From Parvibaculaceae bacterium Mf 1.05b.01 (lineage in GTDB: Bacteria > Pseudomonadota > Alphaproteobacteria > Parvibaculales > Parvibaculaceae), in the NCBI GenBank assembly GCA_000509225.1, contig BAOK01000001.1:62001-126000 (forward strand): a stretch of 64,000 bases of DNA, written 5' to 3'. The notes beneath the pieces are model-generated. The model was not told where the DNA came from and made no database searches. It saw nothing but the letters and a program-made list of their open reading frames with translations. The translations under genes were made by a program, and so were the position numbers. Positions 7,429-15,738 of the stretch are shown one piece after another; the stretch's first letter is position 1; each line of letters begins with the position of its first letter.

Positions 7429-8931
7429 CTATCGCGTTACATCGAGACCGAGGTCGCGGACTTTGCGATAGAGCGTAGAGCGTCCGATGCCCAGACGTCG
7501 GGCAACTTCAGACATATGGCCTTTGTACTTGTCGATGGCCATGCGGATGAGATCCGCTTCAATGTCTTCCAGCTTGCGTAGCTCACCACCGTCGTCTGTC
7601 ACCGTGATGCCTTCACCGAAGGTAGAGCGGGCAAATGCTGCAATCCCGTTTGATGAGGTCACTGGATCGCCTGTGATCATGGCAGGTTGGGGTTCCGCTT
7701 GGACGGTCGGCGATGCTGGAGCTGTTGCCACGATCGGGTCATATCCCTCGACCTGGGCGGCGATCTGCGGGAAGTCGGCAATGGTCAGCATGTCACCATC
7801 ACACAAGACGATGGCACGGAAGACAGTGTTTTCGAGCTGGCGCACATTGCCGGGCCAATCATAGGCGGCCAACATGCCCATGGCATCGGATGCGACACCG
7901 GCGATTTTTTTGCCTTCTTCAGCGGCAATGCGCTGAACGAAATGGGTGACGAGGTCAGGCACATCTTCTTTGCGGTCGCGCACCGGCGGCAGGAAGATTG
8001 GGAAGACGTTTAGTCGGTAATAGAGGTCTTCACGGAAGCGCCCGTCAGTCACCATCTGGATGAGGTCACGGTTGGTCGCTGAAATGAGGCGAATGTCGAC
8101 TTTCACCGGGCGCTTGGCGCCAACAGGGTCTACTTCGCCTTCTTGGATGGCGCGGAGCAGCTTCACCTGCATATCGAGCGGCAGTTCGCCGATCTCGTCC
8201 AGGAAGAGAGTGCCGCCGCTGGCTTCGACAAATTTACCGGCATGTTTTTCAGAGGCCCCTGTGAACGCGCCTTTTTCATGGCCGAAGAGAATGCTCTCAA
8301 TGAGGTTTTCCGGGATGGCCCCACAATTGACCGTAATGAGGGGGCCGCCGGCCCGATCGCTTTCGCCCTGAATGGCGCTGGCGATCAATTCCTTCCCAAC
8401 ACCACTTTCGCCCTCAATAAGAACGGGAATGTTGGATTGTGCGGCTCGTCGCCCCAGCTTAAGCACGGAGCTCATGGTGGGGGCGCCGGCTATAATATCG
8501 TCAAAGGTCAACTGGCCTTTGGCTTTCTTCTTGAGCCTGTTCACTTCGCCTGCAAGTGCTGTCACCTTCAGCGCATTGCGAATAGAGACATAGAGCCGCT
8601 CTGGGCTCACCGGCTTCATGACAAAGTCATCTGCACCGGCCCGCATCGCCTTCACGACCGTCTCTACACCTGCCTGCGCCGTCAAAACGATGACTGGCAG
8701 GTCACTGTGGGTTGGGGCGATGGCTTCGAGCACTTCCATGCCATCCATGCCTGGCATCACCAGGTCGAGGATCATGCAGGAAATGTCCTTGCCATTGGGG
8801 CCATTGAGGATATCGAGAGCTGGATCGCCCCCGTCTGCGCTCACTACGCGGTAGCCATCACGGCTGACGACTTCTTCCAGAATACGCCGCTGTGCTGGGT
8901 CATCATCGACGACCAATACCGTTTGAGCCAT
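7429..8931 (-). CDS. Sigma-54-dependent response regulator (NtrC family, TacA-like)
   Basis: A 500-residue two-component activator of RpoN promoters. The receiver domain (1-125) has the phospho-acceptor D56 and conserved K106. The AAA+ domain has Walker A GESGVGKE (174-181), the sigma-54 contact loop GAFTGA (221-226) and Walker B LFLDEIGE (242-249). A Fis-type HTH ends the protein (MSEVARRLGIGRSTLYRKVR). The start at 8931 follows GAGGT four bases upstream; an upstream in-frame ATG has no support. No histidine kinase is adjacent, so it is an orphan. The receiver start (VDDDPAQRR) resembles Caulobacter TacA, the regulator of stalk and polarity genes, but orthology is not proven. Confidence 0.85.
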   Translation of the reverse strand: MAQTVLVVDDDPAQRRILEEVVSRDGYRVVSADGGDPALDILNGPNGKDISCMILDLVMPGMDGMEVLEAIAPTHSDLPVIVLTAQAGVETVVKAMRAGADDFVMKPVSPERLYVSIRNALKVTALAGEVNRLKKKAKGQLTFDDIIAGAPTMSSVLKLGRRAAQSNIPVLIEGESGVGKELIASAIQGESDRAGGPLITVNCGAIPENLIESILFGHEKGAFTGASEKHAGKFVEASGGTLFLDEIGELPLDMQVKLLRAIQEGEVDPVGAKRPVKVDIRLISATNRDLIQMVTDGRFREDLYYRLNVFPIFLPPVRDRKEDVPDLVTHFVQRIAAEEGKKIAGVASDAMGMLAAYDWPGNVRQLENTVFRAIVLCDGDMLTIADFPQIAAQVEGYDPIVATAPASPTVQAEPQPAMITGDPVTSSNGIAAFARSTFGEGITVTDDGGELRKLEDIEADLIRMAIDKYKGHMSEVARRLGIGRSTLYRKVRDLGLDVTR

Positions 8932-9347
8932 GCCTACCTCTAGTTCCCCTGCCGGTCCGCTTAAGGCCGCGGGCGACGAATCACAAAACGAGGCCACTGA
9001 GATAGGAAACGAGTGTTCGCGCCCCTCAGCGGCTGTGACCCAATATGGGGCAGACAGGTAAAGGCGGGTTTAAAGAGGGGGAGATTCGATTGTTTCGTGC
9101 CCGTTTTTTTCGCTGATCCCCGCCAATAATGGTTAATGTATGTGCGGGGTGCGTAAAACTGTCACATTTTGGTCCATAGGTGTTGCGGAGGGGTGACTCT
9201 GCGCTCGCAATTAAGGCTAAAACCTGAAACCACCTTGATGGACCCAGCCGATACGTGCGACCAATTGGTTTCATGAATGGCAGTCCGGTGGGGTCCGGGT
9301 CCTCCGTATGTACGGGGGGTGTGCTTAAAACGACGACGGAGAGTGGG
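8932..9347. other. Divergent intergenic region without recognised gene
   Basis: 416 bases between the minus-strand sigma-54 regulator and the plus-strand OmpA lipoprotein. It must hold both promoters. I see AT-rich patches around 9090-9180 but no convincing -35/-10 pair, operator or RNA gene, and the short open frames here have no ribosome-binding site. Confidence 0.4.
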
Positions 9348-10190
9348 ATGAAAATTCTATCCCGGATGATTGCGGTAGGGGCGATGTTGGGTTTGGCCGC
9401 TTGCGGTACCTGGCATGCTGAGTCCTACCTCAGCGAGGAAATTTCAGGCAGTGACTTTAACGCCTGTCTCGCGCGGGAATATCAAGACCGTGCTACTTCA
9501 GAAGCATATGTTGATTGCGACTGGATCGATACAGCACGCATCGTAGAAAAAGGCCGCGCTGCAGCTGCCGGTCAGACGGTAATGCCGTATGACCCAGCGA
9601 ATTTCGCAGTTTTGCCTGAAGCTCTTGGCGAATTGCAGGAAGGCCGTTCACGTCTTCTTGCTGCGCTCGACAATGGTGGTCGCGAAGGCGACAACGCTTG
9701 TCAGTGTGCAAAAGCTCAGCGCTACTATGATGGTTGGGTTGAACAAGCTAGCGACAACGATATGGGCATTGACGGCTCATACTTCGGTGGTGTTGGCGGT
9801 CCAGTACAGCCAAACCGTGTTGAAGCAGAAAAAGCAGCTTTCTACGAAGCTCTTGCTGAATGCGAACAAGCTCCAGCTGGTCCTTGGACCATCTATTTCG
9901 GCTACGATAAGTCGAACCTGACAGCTGCAGCTCAGTCTGTTGTTGACGAAATTGCCAACACTGTTGGAAGCCGCTCCGTGAGCGTTGTCGGTCACACCGA
10001 TACCTCAGGTAGCTCCGCTTACAACACGGCACTTGGTCAGCGTCGCGCCAATGCAGTGTCTAGCGCTCTGCAGGCTCGTAACGCAGGCGTGTCAAGCTCA
10101 ACAACATCTGGTGAGAGCAATCTTGCTGTCTCAACAGGTGATGGTGTGCGTGAGCCTCTCAACCGCCGTGCGGTTGTGACGGTCGACTAA
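9348..10190 (+). CDS. OmpA-family lipoprotein
   Basis: A 280-residue lipoprotein. The signal peptide MKILSRMIAVGAMLG ends in the lipobox LAAC (Cys at ~20). The C-terminal ~105 residues are an OmpA peptidoglycan-binding domain (IYFGYDKSNLTAAAQ, VVGHTDTSGSSAYN, LGQRRANAV, PLNRRAVV). The central part is alpha-helical and Cys-containing (DNACQCAKAQRYYDGWVEQ). It likely anchors the outer membrane to the cell wall. The start was chosen at 9348, with the purine-rich GGAGAGTGGG just upstream; longer frames do not begin with a signal peptide. Codon use is richer in T-ending codons (GTT, GCT) than its neighbours, as in highly expressed genes. A strong terminator follows at 10213. Confidence 0.85.
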   Translation: MKILSRMIAVGAMLGLAACGTWHAESYLSEEISGSDFNACLAREYQDRATSEAYVDCDWIDTARIVEKGRAAAAGQTVMPYDPANFAVLPEALGELQEGRSRLLAALDNGGREGDNACQCAKAQRYYDGWVEQASDNDMGIDGSYFGGVGGPVQPNRVEAEKAAFYEALAECEQAPAGPWTIYFGYDKSNLTAAAQSVVDEIANTVGSRSVSVVGHTDTSGSSAYNTALGQRRANAVSSALQARNAGVSSSTTSGESNLAVSTGDGVREPLNRRAVVTVD

Positions 10191-10212
10191 GCCGACACAC
10201 ATAGACTTTGGG

Positions 10213-10247
10213 AAGGCCCTGGTTGAAAAACCGGGGCCTTTTCTTTT
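10213..10247 (+). terminator. Rho-independent terminator of the OmpA lipoprotein gene
   Basis: 10-bp arms AAGGCCCTGG and CCGGGGCCTT (one G-U pair) with an 8-base loop, followed by TTCTTTT, 22 bases after the stop. Confidence 0.85.
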
Positions 10248-10353
10248 GGGGGACGCTGTTTCCCGCGTACTGGGGTCTCTTGTTGGGCATGTGTTTCGCC
10301 GACAGCTCCAGGAGGTAATTTGATACTTCGCGGAAACATGCATATTTGCCAGC

Positions 10354-10397
10354 GCACTTTCGAACCGCAAAAGTCTGGCAACTTTTGCTGAAAGTGC
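10354..10397. repeat. REP-like palindromic element, single copy
   Basis: 44-bp imperfect palindrome: outer arms GCACTTTC/GAAAGTGC, inner arms GCAAAAGT/ACTTTTGC, with GAACC bulged on one side. The core TTTCGAACC-NN-AAAAGTCTG is shared with the three tandem copies at 57164-57326. There the outer arms are GCGTTTTC/GAAAACGC, so arm bases have changed in a compensating way. Confidence 0.7.
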
Positions 10398-10471
10398 TTT
10401 CTGCTCTTTGAGACTCATGCTCTCGGGGCCATATTCCCTGTTCCCGTCACAAACGAGCAGCGAGTGGTTTT

Positions 10472-12280
10472 ATGGATATGAGTGCGTCACCCACAGAGAA
10501 ATTAGGCAATTTGCCAGAGTGGGACCTCCGTGTGTTCTATCAGGGGGTGGATGACCCCCGAATCGCTGCTGATATTGCCTCGCTTAAGGAAGAAGTGGCG
10601 GACTTTGCCAAGACCTATCATGGAAAGCTTGCAGAGCATGTGGCAGCGCCAGATGGGGGCGATGTGCTTGCGACCGCAATTGTCGCTTATGAGGCGCTGG
10701 AAGACCGTATGGGGCGCATCGCCTCCTATGCGGGGCTCTTGTTCGCGACTTCGTCAACGGTTCCAGAGCACGCGCGCTTCTATGGCGATATGCAGACCGC
10801 TCTTACGGAGCTGAATTCCGAGCTTCTGTTTTTTGGATTGGAGCTCAATGGTCTTAACGACAAGGATATTGAGCAGCTCGCGGCATCCTCGCCGGCGTTT
10901 GCCCACTATCTGCCTTGGGTGAATGATCTGCGTCTTCACCGCGAGCATGATCTGTCGACAGAATCTGAGCAGCTCATGCAAGATAAATCGCTCACAGGGC
11001 GGTCTGCCTGGACGCGGTTGTTCGACGAGACAATGGCGCGGATGCGGTTCGACTTCGAGGGCGAGACTGTTTCGCTCGAGCAAGTGTTGGATAAGCTCTC
11101 TGATCCGGATCGCGCATTGCGCCAAAAAGCCGTGGAGGCGTTGACCAAACGATTTCAGACTGATCAACCGCTCTTCACGCACATTACCAATACGCTGTCC
11201 AAGGACCTTGAGCTTGATGGCAAGTGGCGTGGTTATGCGGATGTGGCGGGCGCTCGCCACATTGCCAATCGGGTTGAGGCGCCAGTTGTTGAGGCGCTTA
11301 CCCAATCTGTCCAAGGTGCCTATCCGAGGCTCTCCCATCGCTATTATGCGCTGAAAGCAAAATGGCTGGGGCTCGACAAGCTGGAGACCTGGGACCGGAA
11401 CGCGCCGCTTCCAGAAGAGAAGACGGATCTCATCCCCTGGGCCAGGGCCAAGGACATTGTGCTCTCGGCCTATGGTGATTTTGCGCCGGACCTTGCAGCT
11501 CATGCTGCCCCCTTCTTTGATCGCGGCTGGATCAATGCCGCACCCCGCGAGGGGAAAGCAGGCGGTGCATTTTCACACCCGACGGTGCCCTCAGCGAACC
11601 CGTTTATTCTGATCAACTATATGGGCCGGACGCGCGATGTCATGACGCTGGCGCATGAGCTGGGGCATGGGGTGCATCAAGTGCTCGCCGCCGATCAGGG
11701 TGCCCTGATGGCAGAGACACCGCTGACGCTTGCGGAGACAGCCTCCGTCTTTGGAGAGATGCTCACCTTCAAGCGCCTGCTGTCGGAAACGACGGACGCA
11801 GCCTCACGCAAAGCCATGCTTGCCTCCAAAGTGGAGGACATGATCAATACCTGTGTACGCCAGATAGCGTTCTACACATTTGAACGCCGGTTGCATGTGG
11901 CGCGACGTGAGGGTGAGCTCACATCAGAGGATATCGGGCAAATTTGGATAGAGGTGCAGACCGAAAGTCTTGGTCCCTCCGTGCGTTTGTCTGAAGGGTA
12001 TGAGACCTTCTGGTGCTACATTCCCCATTTCATTCATTCACCTTTCTATGTCTATGCCTATGCGTTTGGGGATTGTCTGGTGAACTCGCTCTATGCGGTT
12101 TATGAATCCTCAGAAGATGGGTTCCAGGAACGGTATTTTGATATGTTGCGGGCCGGTGGATCGCGGCGTCACAAGGACTTGTTGGCACCGTTCAGGCTTG
12201 ATGCGTCGGACCCAGCCTTTTGGAACAAGGGCCTTGGCGTGATTGAAGGCTTTATTGATGAGTTGGAGGCGCTCTCTTGA
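10472..12280 (+). CDS. pepF: Oligoendopeptidase F (M3 family metallopeptidase)
   Basis: A 602-residue cytosolic zinc peptidase that cleaves short peptides. The zinc motif HELGH is at residues 395-399 (context TLAHELGHGVHQ), with the third ligand Glu in the downstream TLAETASVFGEM helix, as in the M3B family. The N-terminal helical domain (EWDLRVFYQGVDDP) is also typical. An ATG two codons downstream is an alternative start. The next gene overlaps its stop by four bases, indicating translational coupling. It is likely involved in peptide turnover. Confidence 0.92.
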   Translation: MDMSASPTEKLGNLPEWDLRVFYQGVDDPRIAADIASLKEEVADFAKTYHGKLAEHVAAPDGGDVLATAIVAYEALEDRMGRIASYAGLLFATSSTVPEHARFYGDMQTALTELNSELLFFGLELNGLNDKDIEQLAASSPAFAHYLPWVNDLRLHREHDLSTESEQLMQDKSLTGRSAWTRLFDETMARMRFDFEGETVSLEQVLDKLSDPDRALRQKAVEALTKRFQTDQPLFTHITNTLSKDLELDGKWRGYADVAGARHIANRVEAPVVEALTQSVQGAYPRLSHRYYALKAKWLGLDKLETWDRNAPLPEEKTDLIPWARAKDIVLSAYGDFAPDLAAHAAPFFDRGWINAAPREGKAGGAFSHPTVPSANPFILINYMGRTRDVMTLAHELGHGVHQVLAADQGALMAETPLTLAETASVFGEMLTFKRLLSETTDAASRKAMLASKVEDMINTCVRQIAFYTFERRLHVARREGELTSEDIGQIWIEVQTESLGPSVRLSEGYETFWCYIPHFIHSPFYVYAYAFGDCLVNSLYAVYESSEDGFQERYFDMLRAGGSRRHKDLLAPFRLDASDPAFWNKGLGVIEGFIDELEALS

Positions 12281-13644
12281 GCAAACGCGATGCTGAAGAA
12301 AACAGGCTAAGCGCCAGGGTCGCCCGCTATGCGAAAGTCGGCGTCAATGTGGGTGGCGTCGCGGCCAAGGTTGCCGGTCAACGTCTGATGGGCGGTGATG
12401 GATCGTCTGACAAGAATGCGCAGGATCTGAAGGCGGCGCTTGGTGGCCTCAAAGGTCCCATCATGAAAGTCGCTCAGATGATGGCGACCATACCCGAAGC
12501 CTTGCCGAAAGAATATGCCGCCGAGCTGTCGCAACTTCAGTCAATGGCGCCTGCCATGGGATGGCCGTTTGTGAAGCGGCGCATGGCGGCAGAACTTGGG
12601 CCGGGCTGGAAAAAGAAGTTCACCTCCTTCGAGCGTGAAGCGGCCGCTGCGGCGTCTCTGGGACAGGTCCATAAAGCTGAGACACTTGAGGGCGACGCTG
12701 TTGCCTGCAAGCTGCAATATCCAGACATGCAGTCAGCGGTGGAGGCCGACCTCAGCCAATTGGCCATGATTTTCTCCATTCACAGGCGGATGGATAGCTC
12801 CATCGACACGAGCGAAATGGCAGATGAGATTGGCCTCAGACTTCGGGAGGAGTTGGACTATGAACGCGAAGCGGCGCATATGCGTCTCTACGCTAATGTT
12901 TTTGCCGATGAACCCCGGATCACTGTTCCAGGTGTTCACGACAGCCTCTCGACAGAACGTTTGCTTACGATGGATTGGCTGGATGGCAAGCCGCTTCTCG
13001 ACTTCACCGAACATTTGCTGGAAGACCGCAATGCCATTGCGGAAGCTATGTTTACCGCCTGGTGGTATCCGTTCAGTCATTATGGTGTGATCCATGGTGA
13101 CCCGCATCTTGGCAATTATAGTGTTCGGCCAGATCTCGGGATCAACCTTCTCGACTATGGTTGTATTCGCATATTCCCGCCGACCTTCGTGCAGGGAGTG
13201 ATTGAGCTTTACCGGTCTCTGGAAGCTGATGATCGAGATAGGTCGGTTGCGGCATATGAAACCTGGGGCTTTCGCAACCTGTCGAATGAGCTGATCGACA
13301 TTCTGAATCTCTGGGCAGGCTTTATTTATGGGCCGCTCCTGGATGACCGCGTTCGCTCCATCGCGGATGGCATTTCACCAGGGGATTATGGGCGCAAGCA
13401 GGCGAGTTCCGTTCATGCAGCCCTTAAGGAGCATGGGCCGGTAACGCCGCCCCGCGAATTTGTTTTTATGGATCGTGCGGCGATTGGTTTGGGTGGGGTG
13501 TTTCTTCACCTGGGCGCTGAGCTTAATTTTTATCGGCTCTTTAATGAGACGATTGCAGATTTTGAGTTTGTGCAGCTTCAGCAGCGTCAGGCCGCAGCCC
13601 TTGCAAAAGCAGGTGTGCCAACCCCCGATTTTTCAGCACCCTAA
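12277..13644 (+). CDS. ABC1/UbiB-family atypical kinase
   Basis: A 455-residue protein of the ADCK/COQ8/UbiB superfamily, ATPases or kinases linked to ubiquinone and lipid metabolism. Visible motifs are the family's N-terminal signature as KVAQMMATIPEALPKEY (KxAQ in place of the usual KxGQ), the Ala-rich loop AAAASLGQVH, the catalytic HGDPHLGN (~272) and the metal-binding LLDYG. It starts with TTG inside the pepF stop (TTGA overlap). No C-terminal membrane segments are seen. A role in quinone synthesis is possible, given that COQ9 is elsewhere in this window, but the substrate is unknown. Confidence 0.85.
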   Translation: MSKRDAEENRLSARVARYAKVGVNVGGVAAKVAGQRLMGGDGSSDKNAQDLKAALGGLKGPIMKVAQMMATIPEALPKEYAAELSQLQSMAPAMGWPFVKRRMAAELGPGWKKKFTSFEREAAAAASLGQVHKAETLEGDAVACKLQYPDMQSAVEADLSQLAMIFSIHRRMDSSIDTSEMADEIGLRLREELDYEREAAHMRLYANVFADEPRITVPGVHDSLSTERLLTMDWLDGKPLLDFTEHLLEDRNAIAEAMFTAWWYPFSHYGVIHGDPHLGNYSVRPDLGINLLDYGCIRIFPPTFVQGVIELYRSLEADDRDRSVAAYETWGFRNLSNELIDILNLWAGFIYGPLLDDRVRSIADGISPGDYGRKQASSVHAALKEHGPVTPPREFVFMDRAAIGLGGVFLHLGAELNFYRLFNETIADFEFVQLQQRQAAALAKAGVPTPDFSAP

Positions 13645-13659
13645 ACAAAACGGCGTCTT

Positions 13660-14097
13660 ATGACTGATGATCTTTTAGAAGAAACACTGCTGCCCGTGCC
13701 AGATGGCTACGAACAGATGAACTGGTCGCGAGGATTTGGCCGCCAGATCGGACCCCTCTATGAACGCCGGGGCGAGGGGAAGGCTTATACGCGAGCGTTT
13801 CGCGTTGAAGAGCATCACACCAATGGCATGGGTAATTGTCATGGAGGCATGTTGATGGCTTTTGCCGACACGGCCTTCGGACATGCAGTCACAGTCGCAC
13901 ATCATCGCTATTGGGTGACCGTGCGCTTGTTGACAGACTTTGTCTCCGCCGCGCATCTCGGTGACTGGGTGGAAGGGTCTGCGGAGATTACCGGGGAAGA
14001 AGATGGCTTCATCACCGTGTCGGGTAAGATTTGGGTCGGCGAGCGTACTGTCATGACGGGGAGCGGCATCTTCAAAGCGCTTGGAGAACGTCCATGA
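13660..14097 (+). CDS. PaaI-type hotdog-fold thioesterase
   Basis: A 145-residue acyl-CoA thioesterase-like protein. The hallmark is [20 protein letters not shown], where the HGG(M)-x-AFAD segment caps the central helix and the Asn/His and Asp are the usual catalytic positions. It follows the ABC1 gene by 15 bases, and the hydrolase gene starts within its stop codon (ATGA), so it sits in an apparent pepF-to-hydrolase operon. The acyl substrate is unknown. Confidence 0.85.
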   Translation: MTDDLLEETLLPVPDGYEQMNWSRGFGRQIGPLYERRGEGKAYTRAFRVEEHHTNGMGNCHGGMLMAFADTAFGHAVTVAHHRYWVTVRLLTDFVSAAHLGDWVEGSAEITGEEDGFITVSGKIWVGERTVMTGSGIFKALGERP

Positions 14098-15092
14098 ACG
14101 ATGACATGAAGGGCGGAACCAAGGACGGTCTGGTTGTTGATCAGCCGGTCGACAAAAAGGCGTTTGATCTCGCACCTGGCGACAGTGTGGGCCCTGATAT
14201 TATTCAGCCCCCGTCCTGGTTTACCCGTGCTCTCGATACAGAGCCAACTAGCCACAAGGTTGATGTTGAGGGCTGTCCTATTCACTATCTGCAATGGGGC
14301 GAGCGGACGAAGCCCGGGCTTTTGCTGGTTCATGGCAATGGGGCGCATGCGCGCTGGTGGTCCTTCATTGCCCCTTTCCTGGCGCGGGAATATTCCGTCG
14401 TTGCCATGGACATGTCGGGCATGGGCGATAGCGGGTTCCGGGATACGTACTCCGTCGAGATGTTTGCTGAGGAGCAAATGGCGGTCTGCGAAGCGGCGGG
14501 ATTTTTTGAGAATTCTGAGCCACCGATCATTGTGGCGCACTCATTCGGCGGCTTTATCGCCATTCTGACGGGCGCTCTTTATGGAGACCGGCTTGCCGGG
14601 ACAGTGATTGTGGATAGCCCGGTGAACCCGCCAGACCGCCCGGGCGGGCCACCAGACAGACAAGTGCGCCCTCACAGGGTCTATAAAACGCTGGATGAGG
14701 CGGTTTCCCGGTTTCGACTGGCGCCGCCGCAGCCATGCGAGAATCTCTACGCGGCTGACTATATCGCCCGGACCTCGCTCAAACGGGTGGAGGGCGGCTG
14801 GACGTGGAAATTTGACCCGAAAATCTGGCAAAGGTTCGAGATCGGGGACACGGCTGGCCGGTTAAAAGCCACAAAATGTCGAATCGCGCTGATGAGGGGC
14901 GAATATTCGGTCCTGATGCCGGTGGAAATCGGGGAATATATGTTCGATTTGCTGGGCCGGGCGGCCCCGGTGATCGAAATCCCCCAGGCGCGGCATCACG
15001 TTATGCTGGACCAACCGCTCGCCTTTGTGGCGGCGATCCGGGCGCTTTTGGCGGATTGGGAGCATTCTGACCCCAACCACAGAGTTGGCTGA
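14094..15092 (+). CDS. Alpha/beta-hydrolase
   Basis: A 332-residue alpha/beta-hydrolase-fold enzyme. The oxyanion-side motif [10 protein letters not shown], the strand [12 protein letters not shown], the nucleophile elbow AHSFGG and the late His in [10 protein letters not shown] are all visible. The ATG at 14094 overlaps the stop of the thioesterase gene by four bases, and an earlier in-frame ATG lies inside that gene. Together with the thioesterase it suggests acyl-ester handling. The substrate cannot be told from the sequence. Confidence 0.85.
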   Translation: MNDDMKGGTKDGLVVDQPVDKKAFDLAPGDSVGPDIIQPPSWFTRALDTEPTSHKVDVEGCPIHYLQWGERTKPGLLLVHGNGAHARWWSFIAPFLAREYSVVAMDMSGMGDSGFRDTYSVEMFAEEQMAVCEAAGFFENSEPPIIVAHSFGGFIAILTGALYGDRLAGTVIVDSPVNPPDRPGGPPDRQVRPHRVYKTLDEAVSRFRLAPPQPCENLYAADYIARTSLKRVEGGWTWKFDPKIWQRFEIGDTAGRLKATKCRIALMRGEYSVLMPVEIGEYMFDLLGRAAPVIEIPQARHHVMLDQPLAFVAAIRALLADWEHSDPNHRVG

Positions 15093-15127
15093 TCACCCGT
15101 GCTCTCCTGTCTGATCATTTTCGACTA

Positions 15128-15176
15128 GATCACGATCTTTTTTGGGCAAACCCGCCTAAAAAAGATAAACGTGATC
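15128..15176. repeat. Palindromic intergenic element (GATCACG hairpin)
   Basis: Arms GATCACG/CGTGATC, and inside them ATCTTTTTTGGGC / GCCTAAAAAAGAT, giving a long imperfect hairpin. This type of element is common between genes in Rhizobiales-like genomes (recalled, not searched). It may also terminate the upstream hydrolase operon. Confidence 0.6.
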
Positions 15177-15190
15177 GAATCTTGAGGAGT

Positions 15191-15239
15191 AGAGCGGGAT
15201 CGGACGGAAAACCGCACACACTTTTCCTGACCCCGCTCT
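15191..15239. repeat. Palindromic intergenic element (AGAGCGGG hairpin)
   Basis: Outer arms AGAGCGGG/CCCGCTCT and inner arms GGAAAA/TTTTCC, 14 bases after the previous hairpin. The pattern of AGAGCGGG followed by GGAAAACCGC and CACACTTTTCC is a recurring element type of alphaproteobacterial spacers. Confidence 0.6.
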
Positions 15240-15325
15240 AAATTAGTGCATCAGCGAAGGTTGCCGGAGGGGCCGCTTTTGCTATAGTCCGCGCAAATAC
15301 GCGGTTTTTTGAAAGGCAGAGGGCA

Positions 15326-15475
15326 ATGAGCGAAGGAAAATCCGACAGCGTTTGGAGCGACACAATGGACGAGGCAGAACACGAACGCACGTTTGACGGT
15401 TTTGTCGCTTTAACAAAGTACGGCACCATCGGGTGTACGGTTCTTTTGATCCTGATGGCTGTGTTTCTCCTCTAG
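15326..15475 (+). CDS. aa3-type cytochrome c oxidase subunit IV (small membrane protein)
   Basis: A 49-residue protein. An acidic N-terminal part (MDEAEHERTFDGFVALTKYG) matches the CoxIV_2 family signature, followed by one membrane helix of ~20 residues (CTVLLILMAVFLL) at the C-terminus. In the family this subunit sits beside the catalytic subunits of aa3 oxidase; its role is minor or structural. GGCAGAGGG lies just before the ATG at 15326. Its position upstream of the transhydrogenase genes is common in Rhizobiales. It is short and easily missed by gene finders. Confidence 0.85.
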   Translation: MSEGKSDSVWSDTMDEAEHERTFDGFVALTKYGTIGCTVLLILMAVFLL

Positions 15476-15541
15476 TCAGGTCTCTTTTTCGTGAGGTCGG
15501 TTGCGGATTTCCGTGCGGCGCCTCATGTGGTTCAAGCATTG

Positions 15542-15637
15542 GAGCGGTTCTTTCTTCCGTAGGATCATGGGAACCGCTCTTAGTTTATTCCGACGCATTT
15601 CCGGACGGTGACCTGGATCCATTTCACCTGGAAATGC
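15542..15637. repeat. Two-hairpin dispersed intergenic element, copy A
   Basis: First hairpin GAGCGGTTC ... GAACCGCTC (15542-15579) with GATCATG in its loop; second hairpin GCATTTCC ... GGAAATGC (15595-15637) with GGTGA/TTCACC inside. The same order, spacing and bases recur at 58154-58251. It lies between the oxidase subunit gene and pntAA, about 100 bases before the latter. Confidence 0.75.
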
Positions 15638-15738
15638 TCAATGTGCAATCGACGTGGGACGGGTGCGTTTGTCACTGTTCCACTATCAGGCAACGGCGTC
15701 TTCAAGAACGACCGTGTTGAAAGGGTGGCGATTAATCC

